A DNA stretch of 45,854 nucleotides, from assembly GCA_015061685.1 (NCBI GenBank), contig SUWD01000020.1:1-45854 (forward strand), given 5' to 3'. Position 1 is the stretch's first letter. The number at the start of each line of letters is the position of its first letter. Positions 40,661 to 45,854 of the stretch are shown piece by piece. The notes under the pieces were generated by a model that did no database searches, was not told where the DNA came from, and saw nothing but the letters and a program-made list of their open reading frames with translations. The translations under genes and the position numbers were made by a program. This DNA is from Lentisphaerota bacterium. Lineage in GTDB: Bacteria; Verrucomicrobiota; Lentisphaeria; Victivallales; Victivallaceae.

Positions 40661-40680
40661 GCGTGCCACGGAGGTTTTTT

Positions 40681-41037
40681 ATGCGTTGTGAAATAGTCCT
40701 GCTGGTGGAGAATCTTGATATCTGCCGCTACTTTTACCGGGAAGTGCTGATGCTTGATCCGATGGTGACTGACAGTAATTTCCAGACGGTTTTTCAGTTG
40801 AGTGAGCAGTGTACTTTGCGTTTGGAAAAGTGCGAATTGCCTTTCCTGGAACACCTCTCCGGGGCATGTTCATTCTCTCTGGAAACCGGAGATCTTCCGG
40901 CATTGCAGGAAAGAATGCGGAAAAACGGCACTCCGCTGGAAAAATCATTCAGCCGTTCCGGGATCGAATCTTACCGGGGCAGGGACCCGGAAGGAAACTT
41001 TTTTCAGATAACTGCGGCAACCGTCAGGGAAAATTGA
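40681..41037 (+). CDS. VOC-fold (glyoxalase/bleomycin-resistance-like) protein
   Basis: 118 residues from the ATG six bases after GGAGG. One VOC unit pair: CEIVLLVENLDICRYFYREVLML at the start and SYRGRDPEGNFFQITAA at the end are the family marks. Metal positions are poor (no His at the usual first place; Glu44 region LRLEKCELPF), so a ligand-binding role rather than an enzyme is possible. It has its own strong promoter and is divergent from purB. The substrate is unknown. Confidence 0.8.
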   Translation: MRCEIVLLVENLDICRYFYREVLMLDPMVTDSNFQTVFQLSEQCTLRLEKCELPFLEHLSGACSFSLETGDLPALQERMRKNGTPLEKSFSRSGIESYRGRDPEGNFFQITAATVREN

Positions 41038-41043
41038 GTGAAG

Positions 41044-42738
41044 TTACTTTTCTTCACCACTCTTATTGTCCTCTTGTTTTTTCTCTTGTTTTGGAGTGTA
41101 TTTTATCTCCTCAAGAGTATCCGCCACGGTATCCGGATCAGTGGTGATGAGCCAAGCGCCATTTTGCAGTTTCAAATTTCTTGAAGCGGTGAAAGAATTG
41201 CCATTGGCACTTACTTTGATCCTGATTCTGACACCGTTGCCGGTGGTCTCTTCGGAAACGATGCTTACCGTGCCATTCCCATCGGCTGCCGGGGCGGCAT
41301 TTTTCACCAGTTCCCAATATTCCGGGGTCGTGTATTTTCTGGCATCTGCCGGAGAATTATTCACCCATCTTTCCTTGAAGTAATTCAATGCCACATGAGC
41401 CGGCTGGGGAACGATTTTCAATATTTGATCTTTGGGATCAACTGCGAGGTAAAAGGTTATTCTTTCGGCGGGTTTGTCCTTGGTCTGATGGGTTATTACC
41501 GCATTGACCGCAGTGAAGCCGTTTCGGGTGCTGACATTGACATTATCCGGCAGAACTGCATCGGAAAAGTCGATTTTGCCGAGGGCATTTTCCCACTGTT
41601 TGGCAAATGAGATGTGGAAGAACAGATCCGGATCGAGGGTTCTGCTGTTTTTCCATCTATTCAACAGCCGGACGATGAGCCGCTCGGCGACGGCATTTTT
41701 AAGGTTGAATTTTATTTTGGATATCCGCCAGGTTTCTTCGTATGGTTTGACGGTTACTTCGCAAGTACCTTTTTGAGTTTCATTATGGACATTGAGATAG
41801 AGAATGATATGACCGGAACCTATTTTCCAGTTTGAAACTTCCGGCAGATTGGCAAAACAGGTCAACTGTTCTTCGGTGACATTGTTTTTTATGTAATCAA
41901 AATCCCGTTCAATGAAGAAATTTTTCACTTTCCAGTGGAAATCCCCCTGACGGGCAACTTTTTTGTAATCTTCTTCATTATTGATTTTTGCTTCCCATTG
42001 AGCTTTTTTGCACTCCCGGATATACTCCCGGCATGCGACGGAAAATTTGTTGATGACCACATCGGGCAGCTCCATGAAAAAGAATGGATCAATGCCGGTG
42101 ATCTCCCAGACGTAATTATTCCGTGTCAGCTCGATCGAACCGTAAATTTTTTTGTATTCCAGCTCAAAAACGGCACGTTTGCCGGAAAGACTTTTCCGTC
42201 TGATTTTTGGGGTTTCCTGCTGGGTCAGAGCGAAAGGTATTGCGGTTAATTTTTCAGCAAGTTCATCGGAGATAAACTCTTTGATCGCTTCAGATTTTCC
42301 GCTGCGGCACGCCGCGGCAAAGAATGGGACCATTGGATCAGGCTGCGGTTCACCGGAGGAGATGCGGTTGATTTTCAGCAATCCCATGCTGTTTTTACCG
42401 AATTCAACTTTCATACATTTTTCGATGTTTCCGGCCTTGTAAAAAGCATAAACGACCGCTTGATCCGGATTCTGACGGCGGATATAAACATCTTCAAAAG
42501 CGGCGGTCACTTCAATTAAATTATCCCGCAATTCTTTGGGGATGCCGCTGGAATTGAGTGTCCGGAGTAATTCACCGCCGGCATTGAATTTTGCATTGAA
42601 TACATCTTTTTTAATGGCACTTTCCCGCAGGCGGTTGAATAACCTCATCGGGTCGGTTGCCCCCTCATTTGCCCGGAGCTGCGGCGTGGAAAAGAGCAGT
42701 GCCGCAAGAGTACCGAAAAGAAAAAGAAGCTGCTTCAT
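41044..42738 (-). CDS. Large exported protein of unknown function
   Basis: 564 residues with a signal peptide (KQLLFLFGTLAALLFSTPQLRA, cleavage near ANE). The rest is a mixed alpha/beta, charged sequence without a recognised catalytic motif. Several segments look like repeated NTF2/SnoaL-like or lumazine-type units, each with the pattern of an aromatic strand followed by WRISKIKF or WEITGIDPF or WLITTDPD; three such strand ends occur at roughly 230, 345 and 540. It ends in a Lys/Glu-rich tail. It lies between two MITE-rich gaps and converges on the VOC gene with six bases between stops. Confidence 0.65.
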   Translation of the reverse strand: MKQLLFLFGTLAALLFSTPQLRANEGATDPMRLFNRLRESAIKKDVFNAKFNAGGELLRTLNSSGIPKELRDNLIEVTAAFEDVYIRRQNPDQAVVYAFYKAGNIEKCMKVEFGKNSMGLLKINRISSGEPQPDPMVPFFAAACRSGKSEAIKEFISDELAEKLTAIPFALTQQETPKIRRKSLSGKRAVFELEYKKIYGSIELTRNNYVWEITGIDPFFFMELPDVVINKFSVACREYIRECKKAQWEAKINNEEDYKKVARQGDFHWKVKNFFIERDFDYIKNNVTEEQLTCFANLPEVSNWKIGSGHIILYLNVHNETQKGTCEVTVKPYEETWRISKIKFNLKNAVAERLIVRLLNRWKNSRTLDPDLFFHISFAKQWENALGKIDFSDAVLPDNVNVSTRNGFTAVNAVITHQTKDKPAERITFYLAVDPKDQILKIVPQPAHVALNYFKERWVNNSPADARKYTTPEYWELVKNAAPAADGNGTVSIVSEETTGNGVRIRIKVSANGNSFTASRNLKLQNGAWLITTDPDTVADTLEEIKYTPKQEKKQEDNKSGEEK

Positions 42739-42781
42739 TGATAAAACCTTATAGTTTGTTTACATTCCAATTTTTGTGTTA

Positions 42782-42795
42782 TTGTCTCATTTTTT
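42782..42795 (+). repeat. Solitary left end of the MITE family
   Basis: TTGTCTCATTTTTT, preceded by TA, repeats the first 14 bases of the full copy that begins 47 bases further on, and then ends. It forms TATTGT-N10-ACAATA with the following bases. It looks like the remnant of an earlier insertion or a misjoined end. Confidence 0.5.
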
Positions 42796-42828
42796 ACAAT
42801 AATAGAGATAGTACCTTTTTTATAGCTA

Positions 42829-43102
42829 TTGTCTCATTTTTTGTGAAAAATCTTTCCTGCGGTGGTGCATTGCGGGCAATCTCTTGGCAAATCAGCGGAC
42901 GTTTTCGCAGTCATGTACGTTTAGTACACTCCTGCTCATCCGCCTTGATTTGTCTGCGACCTTGCCTCACACTGCATCCACCGGTTGGATCAAACCCGTG
43001 TTTGCCGGGTTGACAAATCACAACTTATGTGACATGTTTTATACGTTAACAAAAATGTTTGTTTATAAGCTCCTGTTACGGGTTTCACAAAATTTGGGAC
43101 AT
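42829..43102 (+). mobile_element. MITE-like element, copy E (274 bp, full length)
   Basis: Nearly the same as copy D. TA lies at 42827-42828 and 43103-43104. The left end faces the start of the exported-protein gene and the right end faces the stop of the permease gene. It has CATGTT in the promoter-like site. With the solitary end it accounts for the 392-base gap. Confidence 0.8.
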
Positions 43103-43130
43103 TATCTTTTTATAATATAAAATCAAAATC

Positions 43131-44144
43131 CTACTTTGTCAACCTTATTCTCGGATCAGCCGCCATATACAGCAGATCACAGAGCAGTATTCCGGTCAGA
43201 GTCAATGCCCCGGCAAAGGCAAACAACGCCATCTGCAATGGATAATCCCGGCTGGAAAGTGCCTGCAAAGAGAGCGACCCCATCCCCGGCAGATTGAAAA
43301 TATATTCCACTAAAACGCTTCCTGATATCAGCGAGGGCAGTATTCCGCTGAAAAGGGTGATCATGGTGATCAAAGCATTGCCGAAAGCGTGTTTCCAGAG
43401 AACCGCCGTCCCCGACATCCCCTTTGCTCTGGCAGTCCGGATGAAATCGGCATTGATATTCTGCAGGACACTGCCTCTGGTGTAACGGGATAATCCGGCG
43501 ATCCCGGCGTAGGAGAGGCAGAGTACCGGCAGGAAAAAGTGACGGAATTGCTCAAAGGTATATTCCCAGATCGTCAGATCAAGGGCATTTGCCGGTTCGA
43601 TCCCGGAGATCGGAAAGATCGGGTACATCCCCCCCTGACAGAATAGTGACTGCAAAAGCAATCCCACCCACATTATCGGAAGCGAGTAGAGGATGAAAAG
43701 AATTATTTCCGTTATCCTGTCCGGAGCAGTTCCGGCTTTCGCCGCTGAAAAAACTCCGATCGGTATTGAGAGTAAATAGGTTACGGCAATCGCCCAGATA
43801 TTGAGTTTGACGGTTAAAGAGAGTCTTTCAAGGATGAGCTGCGTAACGCTTTTACCGGGATCGACGGTGACTGATTCTCCGAAATCCCCGTGGATAAGAA
43901 TATTTTTCAGCCAGATGGCAAAGCCGGTAATGATCGGTTTGTCAAGGTTGAGTTTTTCCCGGAGGGCGTTGTTTTGCGGAGCGATCCCCTCTTTCTGACT
44001 GACCATGCCGGTTTGACCTGAGAGCATATCGCTGCGGGTCGGGTCCCCCGGAGCCAGACGCAGAAGCGTGAAACTTACAAAGAGGATCGTCAGCAGCGTG
44101 ATCAGAGCCAGAAAAAGGCGTTTGACAAGGTAAGAAAAGATCAA
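43131..44144 (-). CDS. ABC transporter permease, OppB/DppB type
   Basis: 337 residues with six membrane segments. It would form one of two channel subunits of a peptide, nickel or sugar importer. LAPGDPTRSDML near the start is typical and the EAA loop that contacts the ATPase is intact (FIRTARAKGMSGTAVLWKHAFGNAL). The start is TTG in TTGA, overlapping the stop of the transporter gene upstream. The usual partner permease, binding protein and ATPases are not in the window; the gene is followed by a MITE. Confidence 0.9.
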   Translation of the reverse strand: MIFSYLVKRLFLALITLLTILFVSFTLLRLAPGDPTRSDMLSGQTGMVSQKEGIAPQNNALREKLNLDKPIITGFAIWLKNILIHGDFGESVTVDPGKSVTQLILERLSLTVKLNIWAIAVTYLLSIPIGVFSAAKAGTAPDRITEIILFILYSLPIMWVGLLLQSLFCQGGMYPIFPISGIEPANALDLTIWEYTFEQFRHFFLPVLCLSYAGIAGLSRYTRGSVLQNINADFIRTARAKGMSGTAVLWKHAFGNALITMITLFSGILPSLISGSVLVEYIFNLPGMGSLSLQALSSRDYPLQMALFAFAGALTLTGILLCDLLYMAADPRIRLTK

Positions 44145-45382
44145 TTTTCCGGTACTTTCACTTTAGTTAAAAGTATTGCTCCCAAAGCAAAGGGGATCAG
44201 GAGCAAGGTTATACCCAATTCCGCTCTGTCCCACAAAAAGACTGCCAGCGGGATGAGAAACAACGGCCCTACGATGGTGGTGAATTTGCCGAAAAGATTG
44301 TAAACCGCAAACAATTCCGCTGCCCGTTCCGGCGGGATTATCCGGCTGAAAAGAGAGCGGCTCAAGGACTGGATGCCGCCCTGGACGGTGCCGATAAGTG
44401 CCGCTGCCAGATAGAAAAGTATCTGCCGGATAAGAAGTTCCCGGTTGAAAGACATGACCGTTACGATCACGGCAATAAACATGTAGATGAATATCGCACT
44501 TGAAATCATTCTTTTCGCTGAAAATTTATCTGCCAGTCTGCCGAAAAGCAAAGTACACGGCAATCCGATTATCTGCAGTGCCAGTATCGTCATCATGATA
44601 TTGCCGTTGGAAATATGCAAGCCTTTGGCAATGAGTGTCGCCTGCATCATGATCGTACCGACTCCGTCAATGTAGAGGAAATAGGCGATGAGAAACAGCA
44701 GGATATTCTTTTGGGATATGATGAACTTCAACGAATCTTTCAGTTTGATCTCCATCGTGGCGGTTGCGGAAGCCGCAGTTTTTTGCCGGACATTGCAGAA
44801 AAGCGGCAGACTTCCCAAGCCCCACCATACTGCTGCAATCAGAAACGAGGCGGTGAAAAAGTATTTGCCGCCTGCGATTTTCAAAAACGGCAGGCAGAGC
44901 AGAAATGAGAGCAAGCCTCCGGCATAGCCCAGAGCATAACCGGTACTGGATATCCGGTTGCGTTCCTCCGGTGTGGTGATGTCAAGCAAAAGTGAATCGT
45001 AGAAACTGTTCGCTCCCATGAAAGAGAATATCCCGGTGAAACTTACCAACAGGATCGCATACGGGAGCAGGGCAGGGGAAAACACTCCGGGCAGAACGAT
45101 GTATGCCAGAGCGGAAATTATTCCCGTGACAGTGAAAAATGCGACCATCGGCACTTTCTTTCTCCGGGCGTCGATCCGGGGACCGAGACAAATGGAGATG
45201 CTTCCGGCGATGATCCCGGCAAAACTGCCGGCGTAACCCCAATAGGCGGAGCATTGGGCGTCCGTGAGAATATTTTCCGCATAAAAGGCAAGATATATCG
45301 GAGCAACCACCGTCCGGACGATCATGGCAAATGCAGAAATCGCCGGATCAAACAGCAGCCACGATTTTTGAGCTTTATTCAA
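44141..45382 (-). CDS. Major facilitator transporter, UMF1/Atg22-like
   Basis: 413 residues with about twelve membrane segments. The start is a TTG six bases after GGGAGG; no ATG is near. [26 protein letters not shown] and the block [34 protein letters not shown] match the UMF1 subfamily that also contains vacuolar amino-acid effluxer Atg22. [15 protein letters not shown] loop [15 protein letters not shown] is the mid-protein MFS motif. The substrate is unknown. It is coupled to the permease by a TTGA overlap. Confidence 0.88.
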   Translation of the reverse strand: MNKAQKSWLLFDPAISAFAMIVRTVVAPIYLAFYAENILTDAQCSAYWGYAGSFAGIIAGSISICLGPRIDARRKKVPMVAFFTVTGIISALAYIVLPGVFSPALLPYAILLVSFTGIFSFMGANSFYDSLLLDITTPEERNRISSTGYALGYAGGLLSFLLCLPFLKIAGGKYFFTASFLIAAVWWGLGSLPLFCNVRQKTAASATATMEIKLKDSLKFIISQKNILLFLIAYFLYIDGVGTIMMQATLIAKGLHISNGNIMMTILALQIIGLPCTLLFGRLADKFSAKRMISSAIFIYMFIAVIVTVMSFNRELLIRQILFYLAAALIGTVQGGIQSLSRSLFSRIIPPERAAELFAVYNLFGKFTTIVGPLFLIPLAVFLWDRAELGITLLLIPFALGAILLTKVKVPEN

Positions 45383-45407
45383 ATCACACCTCCCGGAGAA
45401 CTCCGAT

Positions 45408-45854
45408 TCAGAAACCGAATTCCGGCTGGATTATACCCAGATCATCTTCCGGAGGTTCAACCGGAGCTTTGGGCATTGCCGGTGGGGACGTACGGCGTTT
45501 GCGGCGGGGGAAATCATCCGGGTCTCCGGATAATTCCCATTTTTCCTCCTCTGCCGGGGTTTCTTCCACGACCGGGGTTTCTTCCACGACCGGGGTATCT
45601 TCCACAACCGGGGTATCTTCCACGACCGGGGTATCTTCCACGACCGGGGGTTCTTCCACGACCGGGGTTTCTTCCACGACCGGGGGTTCTTCCACGACCG
45701 GGGTTTCTTCCACGACCGGGGTTTCTTCCACGACCGGGGGTTCTTCCACGACCGGGGTTTCTTCCACGACCGGGGTTTCTTCCACGACCGGGGTTTCTTC
45801 CACGACCGGGGTATCTTCCTCGACCGGGGTATCTTCCTCGACCGGGGTATCTTC
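45408..45854 (-). CDS. Protein with at least 17 EETPVV repeats, cut by the window edge
   Basis: The frame is open to the last base, so the start lies outside the window; 148 residues are visible. The first 17 units read EETPVV with variants [12 protein letters not shown] and EDTPVE. They are followed by [20 protein letters not shown], a basic stretch, and the end [12 protein letters not shown]. Acidic Pro/Val repeats form stiff extended linkers, as in TonB-like and wall-spanning proteins. The missing N-terminal part decides its function. The stop is 25 bases from the transporter start. Confidence 0.75.
   Translation of the reverse strand, partial: EDTPVEEDTPVEEDTPVVEETPVVEETPVVEETPVVEEPPVVEETPVVEETPVVEEPPVVEETPVVEEPPVVEDTPVVEDTPVVEDTPVVEETPVVEETPAEEEKWELSGDPDDFPRRKRRTSPPAMPKAPVEPPEDDLGIIQPEFGF
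45549..45854 (-). repeat. 18-bp coding tandem repeat (about 17 units)
   Basis: The unit on the coding strand is GAAGAAACCCCGGTCGTG. Differences between units are mostly one base: ACC to CCC gives EEPPVV, and GAA to GAT gives EDTPVV. Near identity at the DNA level points to recent growth by slippage or unequal crossing over. It reaches the end of the window. Confidence 0.9.

Noticed and set aside
45549..45854. 18-bp tandem repeat read as a CRISPR array
   Set aside because: There are no unique spacers; the repeats are contiguous and stay in frame with a protein.

Overview
The window reads as chromosomal DNA of a strictly or mainly fermentative, diderm (Gram-negative-type) bacterium. A Kdo transferase gene (waaA) implies an outer membrane with lipid A. 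A single-chain pyruvate:ferredoxin oxidoreductase implies anaerobic metabolism. Genes for sialic-acid-ester, glucuronate and glycerate use suit a gut or other host-glycan habitat. The mix of proteins would fit a Lentisphaeria/Victivallales-type member of the PVC group, but that is inference from gene content and nothing in the window (no rRNA, no long marker) proves it. I see no tRNA, rRNA or CRISPR array.

Layout. 1-699: tail of an accessory (probably prophage-like) operon. 872-11059: a co-directional metabolic block holding a 2-isopropylmalate-synthase-like protein with lost metal ligands, a sugar-isomerase/acyl-CoA-synthetase fusion, pyruvate:ferredoxin oxidoreductase, and a second acyl-CoA synthetase fused to an XRE-cupin sensor. 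I regard this as the best candidate for an undescribed system. 11503-13991: two paralogous NodB-like (polysaccharide-deacetylase-type) proteins. 14424-18491: a cytidylate-kinase-like/BON protein facing a sialate O-acetylesterase and glycerate kinase pair. 18508-19541: MarC and a small exported protein. 19791-23571: ptsH-ptsI-nucleoside deoxyribosyltransferase-like-waaA operon. 23952-25695: metX-metW. 25851-26717: an exported alpha/beta hydrolase. 26726-29965: prfA, rpmE, an NAD-sugar epimerase and phosphatidylserine synthase. 30327-40528: a long operon on the minus strand (purB, nitrilase-GDPD fusion, uxaC, purM, TerB-AI-2E membrane protein, lipase-like lipoprotein, DUF4105 protein). 40681-45854: a VOC protein, a large exported protein, an orphan OppB-type permease, an Atg22/UMF1-like transporter and a protein made of EETPVV repeats that runs off the right edge.

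The intergenic space is unusually rich. A 272-274 bp element with imperfect terminal inverted repeats and TA on both sides is present in four full copies (8302, 11134, 30024, 42829), one truncated copy (14236) and several end fragments. It looks like a MITE (miniature non-autonomous transposon) and carries an outward promoter-like TTGACA-N17-TATGTT whose spacer is a TCACA-N5-TGTGA palindrome. Separately, 14017-14220 holds a duplicated unit with two four-copy arrays of TACGGA at an exact 10-bp period, and 23548-23951 holds a nested duplication that includes the 3' end of waaA and ends in a large bidirectional terminator hairpin.
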